Positions 35,320 through 44,553 of a stretch of DNA of 64,000 nt are shown piece by piece. Within the stretch, counting starts at the first letter, position 1. Each line of letters starts with the position of its first letter. The position numbers and the translations under genes were made by a program. The stretch is from Parvibaculum sp. Its GTDB lineage: Bacteria > Pseudomonadota > Alphaproteobacteria > Parvibaculales > Parvibaculaceae. The stretch spans positions 310,001 through 374,000 of the forward strand of contig JAUSMV010000005.1 of NCBI GenBank assembly GCA_030645235.1, read 5' to 3'. A model generated the notes under the pieces. It saw only the letters and a program-made list of their open reading frames with translations. It was not told the origin of the DNA and ran no database searches.

Positions 35320-35739
35320 ATGGCATATGATCCGAATAACATTTTCGCCAAGATTCTGCGCGGCGAAGCACCGTCTTTCAAAGTCTATGAAGACGATAAA
35401 ACACTGGCTTTCATGGATGTGATGCCGCAAGCAGATGGCCACATACTCGTCATTCCGAAGTTTCCGGCAGAGAGCCTATTTGATCTTGACCCGGACTATA
35501 TGGCCGCTGTCGCGCTCACCACGCAGAAGCTAGCGCCTGCTGTGAAACGCGCTTTCAAAGCGCCCGGCATCATGGTCGCGCAGCTCAACGGCGCGGAAGC
35601 GGGACAGACTGTTTTCCATTTACACATGCACATCATCCCGCGTTTCAACGGCGTTGACATGAAGCTTCATGCACGCCAACTGGCCGACTTTGAACTACTG
35701 AAACAGCACGCAGAACGAATCAAAGCCGAGATAAAATAG
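35320..35739 (+). CDS. HIT family protein
   Basis: This 139-residue histidine-triad nucleotide hydrolase has the catalytic motif HLHMHIIPR near residues 100-108 and an N-terminal FAKILRGEAPSFKVYEDDKTLAFMD typical of the HinT branch. It probably hydrolyses AMP-linked compounds such as aminoacyl-adenylates. It begins three bases after the FemAB-like gene, which supports coexpression. Confidence 0.93.
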   Translation: MAYDPNNIFAKILRGEAPSFKVYEDDKTLAFMDVMPQADGHILVIPKFPAESLFDLDPDYMAAVALTTQKLAPAVKRAFKAPGIMVAQLNGAEAGQTVFHLHMHIIPRFNGVDMKLHARQLADFELLKQHAERIKAEIK

Positions 35740-35780
35740 GATCGCAAAAAGCGGGGATAAGGGTGATTTGAGGCTCGACG

Positions 35781-35934
35781 AAAGCTCGAAATTTCGAGCA
35801 TTTCTTGCAAGAGATCGAGTGTTTCCATGTAGAGATCGTAAGTCAGTTCGTTGAGTACCTGAAAGTCGATAAAAAAATTTAATCCTCAGGCGGGGATAGA
35901 GGCCTAGGGTGGGACGAAATAAAGTTATGCCCAC
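35781..35934 (+). repeat. Dispersed element with conserved short reading frame, copy B
   Basis: The frame from 35781 reads KARNFEHFLQEIECFHVEIV, then SQFVEYLK, and stops at 35880-35882. It is followed by AATCCTCAGGCGGGGATAG (35880-35898) and AAATAAAGTTATGCCC (35919-35934), which abuts the next structured palindrome. Relative to copy A, AAG/AAA and AAC/AAT differences are synonymous. No ATG or GTG lies in frame between the upstream stop and the core, so this copy may not be translated on its own. The stretch also starts with a GGGGATAAG (35752-35760). Confidence 0.6.
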
Positions 35935-36070
35935 CTCCCCCTTGTGGGGAGGTCAAAAAATCTTCTGTAGATTTTTCGGGTGGGGGTAAGTAGCGGACAA
36001 TAATCTTCGAGTAACCCCCACCCAAAATATTCGAAGGCGAATATTCTGACCTCCCCACAAGGGGGAGGTG
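35931..36070. repeat. Structured palindromic element, copy 3
   Basis: The outer arms 35932-35955 and 36047-36070 are a perfect 24-bp inverted repeat. One side hairpin is AAAAATCT/AGATTTTT (35956-35976). The other is AATATTCG, AAGG, CGAATATT (36026-36045). The inner stem pairs GGGTGGGGGT (35978-35987) with ACCCCCACCC (36014-36023). The plan is that of the 6261 copy, yet the right side hairpin and outer arms have different bases, so pairing rather than sequence is kept. Confidence 0.8.
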
Positions 36071-36110
36071 AGGAAAATCGGGCGAAATCGGTTTTTATAT
36101 TTTAGTAAAA

Positions 36111-36147
36111 CAAAAAAGGCGCAACCCGCAGGTCGCGCCTTTTTCAT
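36111..36147 (-). terminator. Terminator of the VOC gene
   Basis: AAAAAGGCGC and GCGCCTTTTT flank a short ACC..GGT extension with one mismatch. Read on the minus strand, the stem is followed by a T-rich tract, and it lies 15 bases past the VOC stop. The arrangement is nearly symmetrical, so it may act both ways. Confidence 0.75.
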
Positions 36148-36160
36148 TCGTACAAAGAGC

Positions 36161-36532
36161 TTACGCGCCCATGTGGAACGCGACGAGCTTGTTGCCGTCG
36201 AGGTCGCGGAAATAGCCACCGTAGAAATTGCCACCACGGTCGCCCGGTGCGCCTTCATCCTTGCCGCCAAGCGCGATGGCTTTGGCGTAAACTTTGTCAA
36301 CATTGGCACGCGAACCAACGGCGAGCGCCACCATGTTGCCGTTGCCGACTGTCGCCTTGTTGCCGTCATGAGGTTTAATGACGCCGAGCATCGGGCCCTG
36401 ACCGTTGGACCAGAGGATCAAACGGTCGCCGTCAACCATGGCGCGCTTTGCGCCGAGCAGACCGAGCACCTCGTCATAAAAAGCGCCACCCTTCACGCGG
36501 TCATTGCAACCAAGCGTTACATATCCAATCAT
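36161..36532 (-). CDS. VOC family protein (glyoxalase/bleomycin-resistance fold)
   Basis: This 123-residue single vicinal-oxygen-chelate domain starts MIGYVTLGCNDRVKGGAFYD and ends FRDLDGNKLVAFHMGA. The ending supplies the usual metal-ligand region (RDLDGNK). The role could be a glyoxalase-like lyase, a dioxygenase fragment or a binding protein; none can be chosen from sequence. GGGAGAAC precedes the ATG and a terminator follows the stop, so it is a one-gene unit. Confidence 0.85.
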   Translation of the reverse strand: MIGYVTLGCNDRVKGGAFYDEVLGLLGAKRAMVDGDRLILWSNGQGPMLGVIKPHDGNKATVGNGNMVALAVGSRANVDKVYAKAIALGGKDEGAPGDRGGNFYGGYFRDLDGNKLVAFHMGA

Positions 36533-36582
36533 TTCGTTCTCCCTTATCGTTTTTTGATCTTAAGTTTCGCCTTAACACATTG

Positions 36583-36620
36583 AAAACGGCCATGAATTTC
36601 CAGATCATTCATGGCCGTTA
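36583..36620 (-). terminator. Probable terminator of clpA
   Basis: AACGGCCATGAAT (36585-36597) and ATTCATGGCCGTT (36607-36619) form a perfect 13-bp stem about 20 bases after the clpA stop. TTTT follows on the minus strand and TTTTT on the plus strand, so it may work in both directions. Confidence 0.75.
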
Positions 36621-36640
36621 CAATTTTTATTCCGTCAGCT

Positions 36641-39013
36641 TCACTCGACGAGAAGCGGCACTTTCGGGGTTGTGCTGCCACCATTGCCATCAACACCACC
36701 ACCTTTTTTCTTCGGCGGCGGCGCGGCACGGGGCGGCGCTTCCTGAATATCGAAGACAAGTTCGTCCTTGTCACCGACTTTAACTTTGACGTGACCGCCT
36801 TTGACCAACCGGCCAAACAACACTTCGTCCGCGAGCGGCTTCTTGATCGATTCCTGAATGACACGTGCCAGAGGCCGCGCACCCATCTGCTCGTCATAGC
36901 CGCGTGTGGCAAGCCAGTGATTGGCCTCCGGTGTCAGTTCAATCGTCACATTGCGGTCGGCAAGCTGCGCGTCAAGCTGCATGACGAACTTCTGCACCAC
37001 ATTGGCGATGACGTCGGCCGGCAGAGACGCGAAGGGAATGATCGCATCAAGACGGTTGCGGAATTCCGGCGTGAAGAGTTTTTTGATCGCATCTTCATCT
37101 TCGCCTTCGCGCTTGGCACGGCCAAACCCGATGGCGTTCTTTTGCGATTCCGACGCGCCCGCATTGGTCGTCATGATGAGGACGACATTGCGGAAGTCGA
37201 TCTTCTTGCCGTTATGGTCGGTGAGCTTACCGTGATCCATGACCTGCAACAGAATGTTGAAGAGATCGGGATGCGCCTTTTCGATTTCGTCGAGCAGAAG
37301 CACGCAATGCGGATGCTGATCGACGCCATCGGTGAGCAAGCCACCCTGATCGAAACCGACATAGCCCGGCGGCGCGCCGATGAGGCGCGAGACGGTATGG
37401 CGTTCCATATATTCCGACATATCGAAACGCAGCATCTCGACGCCAAGGATCGACGCCAACTGACGCGCCACTTCGGTTTTGCCGACGCCTGTGGGGCCGG
37501 AGAAGAGATAAGAGCCAATCGGCTTTTCCGGTTCGCGCAGGCCCGCACGCGCAAGCTTGATCGACGCGGCCAAAGCGGCAATCGCCTGATCCTGCCCAAA
37601 GACAACGCGCTTCAATTCGACATCGAGATCCTTGAGCTTCTCGGTGTCTGTCTTGGAAACGGACTTCGGGGGTATGCGCGCCATGGTTGAGATGATGTTT
37701 TCAATCTCGGTAACGCCGATGGTCTTCTTGCGACGCGATTCCGGCAGAAGCATCTGCGAGGCACCCGCTTCGTCGATCACGTCAATGGCTTTGTCCGGCA
37801 GTTTGCGGTCATGCATATATTTTGCAGACAGCTCAACCGCCGACTTGATCGCGTCATTGGTGTAACGGACCTTGTGGAACTCTTCATAGTAAGGCTTGAG
37901 ACCTTTGAGGATTTTGATCGAGTCCGGTATGGACGGCTCGGCCACGTCGATCTTCTGGAAGCGACGGACAAGCGCCCGGTCCTTTTCGAAGTGCTGACGA
38001 TATTCTTTGTAGGTGGTCGAGCCGATGCAACGCAGCGTACCGCTGGCAAGCGCGGGCTTCAGCAGATTGGACGCATCCATCGCGCCGCCTGACGTGGCGC
38101 CCGCACCAATGACGGTGTGGATTTCGTCGATGAACATGACGGCGCCAGGATAGGCTTCAAGTTCTTTGATGACCGCTTTGATGCGTTCTTCAAAGTCACC
38201 GCGATAACGTGTACCCGCAAGCAACGTGCCCATGTCGAGCGAGAAGATCGTGGCGTTGAGCAGAACTTCCGGCACTTCACCATTGACGATGCGCAGCGCG
38301 AGACCTTCGGCGATGGCGGTTTTGCCGACGCCGGGATCGCCCACAAACAAAGGATTGTTCTTGGAACGACGGCACAAAATCTGGATCGTGCGCTCAACTT
38401 CTTTTTCGCGCCCGATCAGCGGATCGATTTTGCCCGACTTCGCTTTGTCATTGAGGTTGACGCAATAGGCATCAAGCGCCTCGGTTGTGCGCTCTTTACT
38501 GCGCGGCTTTTCGGTGCCGCGCGGTGCAGGCTCATCCTCGGTGCCGCGCACAGGGCGTGTCTCGTTCATTTCGCCACGCTTGGCGATGCCATGGCTGATG
38601 TAGTTCACAGCGTCATAGCGCGTCATGTCCTGCTCTTGCAGGAAATAAGCAGCATGGCTCTCGCGTTCAGCGAACATGGCGACGAGCACATTGGCTCCCG
38701 TCACTTCTTCGCGACCCGACGACTGCACATGAATGACGGCGCGCTGGATGACGCGCTGGAAACCGGCGGTGGGTTTTGAATCCTCACCATCGTCAACCAC
38801 AAGGCTCGACAGCTCATTGTCGATATAATTGGTCAGTTGGTTTTTCAGGACATTCGTATCGACGTTGCAGGCTTTCATCACCGCTGCCGCATCCTGATCG
38901 TCCAGCAGCGCGAGCAGGAGATGCTCCAACGTTGCATATTCATGGTTCCGGTCATTGGCCAAAGCCAAAGCCCGGTGCAGGCCTTCCTCCAGACTTCGTG
39001 AAAATGTCGGCAC
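36641..39013 (-). CDS. clpA: ATP-dependent Clp protease ATP-binding subunit ClpA
   Basis: ClpA is the AAA+ unfoldase that feeds ClpP. The 790-residue protein has the N-terminal Clp repeat domain ([15 protein letters not shown]), the first AAA module with Walker A GDPGVGKT at 225-232, and the second with GPTGVGKT near 510. Sensor and arginine-finger segments are intact. The C-terminus is proline/lysine/glycine-rich ([10 protein letters not shown]), longer than in E. coli. clpS lies 52 bases upstream in the same direction, so adaptor and unfoldase are coexpressed for N-degron turnover. Confidence 0.97.
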   Translation of the reverse strand: MPTFSRSLEEGLHRALALANDRNHEYATLEHLLLALLDDQDAAAVMKACNVDTNVLKNQLTNYIDNELSSLVVDDGEDSKPTAGFQRVIQRAVIHVQSSGREEVTGANVLVAMFAERESHAAYFLQEQDMTRYDAVNYISHGIAKRGEMNETRPVRGTEDEPAPRGTEKPRSKERTTEALDAYCVNLNDKAKSGKIDPLIGREKEVERTIQILCRRSKNNPLFVGDPGVGKTAIAEGLALRIVNGEVPEVLLNATIFSLDMGTLLAGTRYRGDFEERIKAVIKELEAYPGAVMFIDEIHTVIGAGATSGGAMDASNLLKPALASGTLRCIGSTTYKEYRQHFEKDRALVRRFQKIDVAEPSIPDSIKILKGLKPYYEEFHKVRYTNDAIKSAVELSAKYMHDRKLPDKAIDVIDEAGASQMLLPESRRKKTIGVTEIENIISTMARIPPKSVSKTDTEKLKDLDVELKRVVFGQDQAIAALAASIKLARAGLREPEKPIGSYLFSGPTGVGKTEVARQLASILGVEMLRFDMSEYMERHTVSRLIGAPPGYVGFDQGGLLTDGVDQHPHCVLLLDEIEKAHPDLFNILLQVMDHGKLTDHNGKKIDFRNVVLIMTTNAGASESQKNAIGFGRAKREGEDEDAIKKLFTPEFRNRLDAIIPFASLPADVIANVVQKFVMQLDAQLADRNVTIELTPEANHWLATRGYDEQMGARPLARVIQESIKKPLADEVLFGRLVKGGHVKVKVGDKDELVFDIQEAPPRAAPPPKKKGGGVDGNGGSTTPKVPLLVE

Positions 39014-39065
39014 TTAAGACCTTTCCTTCCGCTGCGAGCTTGCGACTCGACCCTGCGCTACTAGC

Positions 39066-39398
39066 TTACTCTCTCTCCATCGTGCATTGCAGCGGATGTT
39101 GGTGCTGCCTTGCAAAATCCATCACCTGCGTGACCTTGGTCTCTGCCACTTCATAAGTGTAGAGACCGCATAGCCCGACGCCATGCTGGTGGACGTGAAG
39201 CATGATGCGCGTCGCGTCCTCCCTGCCCTTGTTGAAAATCTCTTCCAGCACGAGCACAACAAACTCCATCGGCGTGTAGTCGTCGTTGAGCAGTAAAACC
39301 TTATAAAGCGAAGGTTTTTTTGTTTTCGGCTTGGTTTTTGTAACAACGCCGATGTTCACACCGTCGTCGTCGCCCCGCCGTCTGTCATCATCAGACAT
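39066..39398 (-). CDS. clpS: ClpS adaptor
   Basis: ClpS binds N-degron substrates and delivers them to ClpA. The 110-residue protein has the core [20 protein letters not shown] near 31-50, with the N-end-rule pocket residues [29 protein letters not shown] follows near 78-96. The N-terminal 28 residues are charged and flexible, as expected. The start at 39398 gives normal family length. Confidence 0.95.
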   Translation of the reverse strand: MSDDDRRRGDDDGVNIGVVTKTKPKTKKPSLYKVLLLNDDYTPMEFVVLVLEEIFNKGREDATRIMLHVHQHGVGLCGLYTYEVAETKVTQVMDFARQHQHPLQCTMERE

Positions 39399-39894
39399 GC
39401 ATCAATCCCGCAATTCCGCTCAACACCCGGCCAATACTCCCATCCCGGCAAGCCGGCACCTCAAGAGCTGGCCGCAAATCACCGCGACCATTGCCCCTAT
39501 CATGTAGGTTAATTCTTTGAAATTCAAAGCCCCGCAATAATCTATCCGCAATGACGCGATGCCTGACCACAGACGGCCAAAAAGGGCGGCAGACCGGCAC
39601 ATTGCCCCTCATTAACAATCTCAGGCGCTCCTGAGCGAACAACCATTGGTGAATTAAGGGATTAGCAATCGCCGGGGGTTAATCTCGCCTCAACCGCTAA
39701 TTTCGCCGCAAGCCTCGGATATTTCAAAGTTTTTTGGATTTTATCGGTCTGAGGGATTCACATTTGCAAATGATCGGACTAGTGTTTGCACAGGGGATTT
39801 GAAGAGTGGGACACATCCGGGCGGCAAGCCCGGTTCGTTAAAGCGTACTCAGTGTGTGTTTGCGTCTGAGTTCAGAGCATTGGTGGGCAGTTTG

Positions 39895-41652
39895 ATGACA
39901 AGTCGTTCGTCAAAAAAGGGCAGCACAGGTCTGCACAAAGTTTTCGTTGCCTGCCTGCTGACGCTGGCTCTGTGCCTGAGTGCGACCGACGCCGATGCCG
40001 CCCGCAAGAAGAAAAAAGCCACCCCTTACAATCCCAAAGCCGCATCGCTGGTGATGGACGCCTATTCGGGTCGCATCCTCTATTCGAGCAATGCCGATCT
40101 TCAATGCTATCCGGCTTCACTCACCAAGGTGATGACGCTCTATCTGCTGTTTGAAAAACTCCAGCAGGGCAAAGTGACGCTGAACACGCGCATGAAGGTA
40201 TCGAGCCGCGCTGCCGCGCAGGCTCCCTCGCGCCTCGGCCTCAATCCCGGCGCGACGATCCGTGTTGAAGACGCGATCCTCGCCCTCGTCACCAAATCCG
40301 CCAATGATATTGCCGTCGTCGTCGCCGAACATCTCGGCGGCACGGAACAACAGTTCGCGACCCTCATGACGGCCAAGGCCAAATCTCTGGGCATGAGCCG
40401 CACGCGCTATATGAATGCGTCGGGTCTGCCCAATAAACAACAGCTCACGACGGCGCGCGATCAGGCAAGACTCGCCCATCGCATGCAAACCGATTTCCCG
40501 CGCTACTACGCCTATTTCGGCACCAAAACGTTTGCCTGGGACGGCAAGGTCTTCAAGAACCACAACCATCTACTCGGTAAATATGAAGGCACCAACGGTC
40601 TCAAAACCGGCTATACCGCTGCCTCCGGCTTCAACCTCACAACGACTGTGAAGCGCGACGGCAAATCCGTCATCGGCGTTGTGCTGGGCGGCAAGACAGC
40701 GCGCGCCCGTGATCTGCAAATGATCTCCATTCTCGACCGCACCATGCCCACGGCCATTGCCATGCGCGACGGCAACACAAAGCTCGCCTCACTGGACACA
40801 ACAACACGGTTCAGCACCGGCCCGGCACCCAAACCCGTCAGCCGGCCTGACACAGCAGCCCTCGACGCGCTTGTCGCCTCTGTCGAGGATGAGCCCGATC
40901 CCGATGAAGCCTCTTACACAGGCACTGAACAGGTCGCGAGCCTGCGCGCCCATACGCCGCTGCGCCCGGTCCCCACAGTCTTACCGCCTGTGAAGAAAAT
41001 CGCCGTTGCCGAGATCCCCAAATCAGCGCCCGCACCGGCCCCGATTGCCATAGCCGCAGCGCCTGTCGCCAAGCCGGTTGTTCTGGCGGCCGTGACGGCA
41101 CCGGTCATCGCTGCGCCGAAACCGGCATCATCGAAAGTGGCCACCGCGCCGCTTGATCAGGCCACCGCCTATGCGCTTGCCGCACTGGGCAAAGCCGAAG
41201 GTCCGGTACGCTCCGCCAGCCGTGAGCTTGGTAACATGATCATCACGCCCGCCAATGCGAGCGAAGGCCCGCAACCTGCTGCTCCGGTCCTCGGACTGCG
41301 CATGGCTGTCAATGAATCCACGTTACGCACGCCCCAACGCGGCTGGACCGAAAAGGACCCTCTGATCCCCAGCGGCACATGGATCATCCAGATCGGCGCC
41401 TATAGCGATCAGGGCGATGCCGTCTCGCGCATCCGCGACGCCATCAAAGCCGCACCGACTGAACTGGCGACCGCCGTGCCCGTCACTATTCCGGTTCTCT
41501 CGGCGGATAACCGCACGCTCTACCGCTCGCGCTTTGGTGGTTTTGAGGGTGAGAAGCAGGCGCGCAATGCCTGTGGCCGTCTGGCGCGCCAGAAGATTTC
41601 CTGCATCGCCATTCCGCCCGCCAACTGGATCATGCCGACGGATAACGGCTAA
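39895..41652 (+). CDS. D-alanyl-D-alanine carboxypeptidase (S11 family) with C-terminal SPOR domain
   Basis: This periplasmic penicillin-binding protein trims pentapeptides of peptidoglycan. A signal peptide (VFVACLLTLALCLSATDADA) is followed by a lysine cluster. The three penicillin-binding motifs are present: S75-L-T-K78, S135-A-N137 and K237-T-G239. After a long alanine/proline-rich linker (about 310-490), residues 497-580 form a SPOR domain (TWIIQIGAYSDQGDAVSRI), which binds denuded glycan strands at division sites. A longer TTG start at 39799 adds 32 residues before the signal and was rejected. The 500-base gap 39399-39894 shows only a CTCAGG/CCTGAG hairpin at 39624-39639 and no gene. 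Confidence 0.93.
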   Translation: MTSRSSKKGSTGLHKVFVACLLTLALCLSATDADAARKKKKATPYNPKAASLVMDAYSGRILYSSNADLQCYPASLTKVMTLYLLFEKLQQGKVTLNTRMKVSSRAAAQAPSRLGLNPGATIRVEDAILALVTKSANDIAVVVAEHLGGTEQQFATLMTAKAKSLGMSRTRYMNASGLPNKQQLTTARDQARLAHRMQTDFPRYYAYFGTKTFAWDGKVFKNHNHLLGKYEGTNGLKTGYTAASGFNLTTTVKRDGKSVIGVVLGGKTARARDLQMISILDRTMPTAIAMRDGNTKLASLDTTTRFSTGPAPKPVSRPDTAALDALVASVEDEPDPDEASYTGTEQVASLRAHTPLRPVPTVLPPVKKIAVAEIPKSAPAPAPIAIAAAPVAKPVVLAAVTAPVIAAPKPASSKVATAPLDQATAYALAALGKAEGPVRSASRELGNMIITPANASEGPQPAAPVLGLRMAVNESTLRTPQRGWTEKDPLIPSGTWIIQIGAYSDQGDAVSRIRDAIKAAPTELATAVPVTIPVLSADNRTLYRSRFGGFEGEKQARNACGRLARQKISCIAIPPANWIMPTDNG

Positions 41653-41655
41653 AGT

Positions 41656-42534
41656 TCAGGCCGCGCCTGCGATCTGTCGCTCCGCACGCTCTTCAAAAAA
41701 CGGCAGCTTAAGTGCATCGAGCAACCCGCGCACTTCGGCGCGCGCCGCCACATGCGACATCGACAATTGTGCGTCCACACCCTCTGAGCGCAAATCGAGC
41801 AATGTCAGGCCGGAGGGAAACATCTCACGGAAAATCACGCGTTCACCGAAACCCGGCGCAGTGCGGAAACCGATACGCGCGGCCAGATCATCCAGCACGC
41901 CTTCAATGCGGCGCTTATTCTTGGCCGCCAGCGTGGACAGACGATTGCGCATGACGATCCAGTCGATCTCGCCACCATCGGCCATCAGGCGACGTTTGCG
42001 GCTTTCCCACACCATCTCGGCATAAACACTCGGCCCTTTGATCTTCCAGTTTTGCGGATCAACGCGACCCAGCAAATCGAAATCCACAAAGCTGTCATTC
42101 ATCGGCGTGATGAGTGTGTCAGCGACCGCATGACCAAGCCGCGACAAGAAGCTGTCCGTGCCGGGACAGTCGATCACGACAAAATCATTCCCGACCGCAA
42201 GCCGCGTGAAAGCCTCTTCAAACGCGGCGCGCTCAGCAGCCTGCGCTTCAGCCACGGAACCGAGTTCGGATTTGGGAAGTACGACATGATCCGGCATCAC
42301 CAGATTGACCTTCGCGCCCTCGGCCCATGCCTTGCGGTTCTCAACATAGCGCGTCAGCGACCGCTGGCGTCCGTCGAGGTCCATGGACCCGACTTTGGCC
42401 CCTTCATGCAGCAGCAGGGCAATGACATGCATCGCGGTTGTGGTCTTGCCTGAACCGCCCTTTTCATTGCCAAGAACAATGGCATGCGCAACGCCGCGCC
42501 TGCGAGCTGCCGCCCCATGAGCCGAATTGGTCAT
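41656..42534 (-). CDS. mipZ: Division-plane positioning ATPase MipZ
   Basis: MipZ is a ParA/MinD-type ATPase that forms polar gradients from ParB and inhibits FtsZ, placing the septum at mid-cell in Caulobacter and relatives. The 292-residue product contains the deviant Walker A GNEKGGSGKTTTAMH near 21-35, MDLDGRQRSLTRYVENR near 52-68, and the MipZ-typical VIDCPGTDSFLSRLGH near 120-135. I used the ATG at 42534 with a GGGGG-containing site; the frame opens 31 codons earlier. It converges on the carboxypeptidase gene, leaving three bases between stops. Confidence 0.93.
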   Translation of the reverse strand: MTNSAHGAAARRRGVAHAIVLGNEKGGSGKTTTAMHVIALLLHEGAKVGSMDLDGRQRSLTRYVENRKAWAEGAKVNLVMPDHVVLPKSELGSVAEAQAAERAAFEEAFTRLAVGNDFVVIDCPGTDSFLSRLGHAVADTLITPMNDSFVDFDLLGRVDPQNWKIKGPSVYAEMVWESRKRRLMADGGEIDWIVMRNRLSTLAAKNKRRIEGVLDDLAARIGFRTAPGFGERVIFREMFPSGLTLLDLRSEGVDAQLSMSHVAARAEVRGLLDALKLPFFEERAERQIAGAA

Positions 42535-42903
42535 CTGGCCCCCAAAGCCTGTTTTACTGGAATCACTTGTGCGAGTCTCAGGGGGCGGCGCGCCGACGTC
42601 AACACGGCGATTGGTAACGGGCTGCAACCATCAGAAACTACGCACAGAATTCGACATCAAAGCATAATTCACCAGATGACAAACCAATTTGAAACTGTGC
42701 AGACTTTATTTCCGGGACAATTTCACTGACGATTTGTTCGCGCCGCAACGCCGCTTTCGACCTTCTGCCCGCGTTGCCGCACCTGCAAATCCGATCCGGC
42801 GGCATCGACGTCATCGTCGCCTGATATGGCTATATGTCACTCTCTGTGTTTGTCCCATGCGTGCGTGAGACTTCGAAGTTCAACTTCTAAAGGGGCACAA
42901 CAC

Positions 42904-44421
42904 ATGTCAGACAATTCTAAACAGGTCGGCTCGGTCGCCTATCAGAATCCGGGTGCCGACTATTTTGATAAACGTGGCCTCAAACGCTATGCAGGCGTTT
43001 GGTCGCTTTGGGCGCTGGGGGTCGGCGCCGTTATTTCCGGACATTTCTCGGGCTGGAACTTCGGACTCGCGCATGGCTTCGGGCCGATGCTCGTGGCCGC
43101 CGTCATCATCATGGTGATGTATCTCGGCCTCACCTTCTCCATCGCCGAAATGTCGCCCGCACTACCACATACCGGCGGCGCCTACTCATTTGCCCGCGCA
43201 ACACTCGGACCCTGGGGCGGCTTCGTCACGGGTCTTGCCGAGAATATCGAATATGTACTGACACCGGCCGTCATCAATTTTTTCATCGGCTCGTACCTAA
43301 CCGCGGTCTTCGGCACGCCACCTGAATACCAACCACTCTGGTGGCTCGGCTCCTATATTATCTTCGTGTCGCTGAACATTGCAGGCGTCGAACTCTCCTT
43401 TAAATCAACGCTCGTCGTCACGATCGCGGCGCTCTCTGTCCTCGTCATTTTCTGGCTCAGCGCCTTTCCCGTCATGGACTTCTCGCGCTGGGCCCTCAAC
43501 ATCGCAGCCGACGGCACCGAACTGGTGGATGGCGGCGGCTCATGGTTCCCGATGGGCTATTACGGCATCCTCGCCGCTCTGCCTTTTGCGGTCTGGCTCT
43601 TCCTTGCCATTGAGCAATTACCGCTTGCGGCCGAAGAAACCCATAATCCCAAACGCGATATGCCGCGCGGCATTATCGCGGGCATCTTCACGCTGATGCT
43701 CTCGGCTTTCATGATCCTCTTCCTCAACACCTCCGTCTCGCCGGGTGCTTTTGGTATTGCCACGTCAGGCGAACCTCTGCTCGACGGCTTCCGCTCAACC
43801 ATCGGCGGCAATATCGCCGCCGCTCTTTCTCTCGCGGCCGTGATCGGCCTGATCGCCAGCTTCCACACGATCATCTTCGCCTTCGGTCGTCAGATCTACT
43901 CGCTCTCCCGCGCAGGCTATTTCCCGCGCGGTCTCTCCGTCACCCATGGCACACGCAAGACACCACACATCGCGCTCATCGCCGGTGCCGTGCTCGGCTA
44001 TGGCGTCATGCTCATCATGTGGTTCGGGCTTGGCGCAGAAGCCGGTGGTGCCGTTATCGGCGGCACGCTGCTCAACATGGCGGTCTTCGGGGCCATGATC
44101 TCCTACTTCTTCCAGGCGGTGAGCTTCATCCGCCTGCGCATGGTGATGCCGGATATTGAGCGGCCCTATCGCAGCCCGCTCGGCATCGGCGGCGCTGTGC
44201 TGACGCTGATCATTGCCGCTGTGACGCTCTTTTATCAGTTGCAGGATCCCGTCTATCAGGTCGGCGTCTATGGTGCCGCCGCCTGGTACATTCTCGGCAT
44301 CATCTATTTCGGTCTGATCGGACGACACAAACTCGTCCTCTCACCGGAAGAAGAATTTGCCCTCACCAAAGGCAAAAAGGGCCATCCGGAAACCGAAGGC
44401 TACGGCTCAACCAAAGTCTGA
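42904..44421 (+). CDS. APC-family amino acid permease, ethanolamine permease-like
   Basis: This 505-residue membrane protein has about twelve hydrophobic segments and the APC-family opening GLKRYAGVWSLWALGVGAVISGHFSGWNFG. It also has the helix-6 region FLAIEQLPLAAEETHNPKRD near 235-255. This combination matches the ethanolamine/amino-acid permease branch, so the substrate is probably an amine or amino alcohol. AAGGGG lies about ten bases before the ATG. The glutamine-synthetase-like, aldehyde and alcohol dehydrogenase genes follow in the same direction, which argues for uptake of the compound they degrade. Confidence 0.88.
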   Translation: MSDNSKQVGSVAYQNPGADYFDKRGLKRYAGVWSLWALGVGAVISGHFSGWNFGLAHGFGPMLVAAVIIMVMYLGLTFSIAEMSPALPHTGGAYSFARATLGPWGGFVTGLAENIEYVLTPAVINFFIGSYLTAVFGTPPEYQPLWWLGSYIIFVSLNIAGVELSFKSTLVVTIAALSVLVIFWLSAFPVMDFSRWALNIAADGTELVDGGGSWFPMGYYGILAALPFAVWLFLAIEQLPLAAEETHNPKRDMPRGIIAGIFTLMLSAFMILFLNTSVSPGAFGIATSGEPLLDGFRSTIGGNIAAALSLAAVIGLIASFHTIIFAFGRQIYSLSRAGYFPRGLSVTHGTRKTPHIALIAGAVLGYGVMLIMWFGLGAEAGGAVIGGTLLNMAVFGAMISYFFQAVSFIRLRMVMPDIERPYRSPLGIGGAVLTLIIAAVTLFYQLQDPVYQVGVYGAAAWYILGIIYFGLIGRHKLVLSPEEEFALTKGKKGHPETEGYGSTKV

Positions 44422-44553
44422 GCCATTCATCAGATAAGCAGCGGCGCTGATATTGCGGTCAAGCATATCAGCGCCGCCGTTCTTCAAATCCCGGTCTTTC
44501 AAAGCGCATCTGCGCGCAGCGAATGCCCGAAACGTATCTCAGGAGTGTTTTCT

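Noticed and set aside
35752-35760. GGGGATAAG/CTTATCCCC words as DnaA boxes marking an origin
   Set aside because: They differ from the TTATNCACA consensus and recur inside genes too (for example near 55276 and 62931), with no AT-rich unwinding region or dnaA/parA-type origin context.
36611-37690. Plus-strand frame of 359 codons opposite clpA
   Set aside because: It mirrors the conserved ClpA AAA+ domain and has no recognisable motif of its own.
39391-39642. 83-codon minus-strand frame upstream of clpS
   Set aside because: No family resemblance, overlaps the clpS start region, and composition is typical of non-coding GC-rich frames.
39679-39693. TTAA-N7-TCAA as a CtrA site before the carboxypeptidase gene
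   Set aside because: It has one mismatch in a conserved block and no second site nearby; too weak to annotate.
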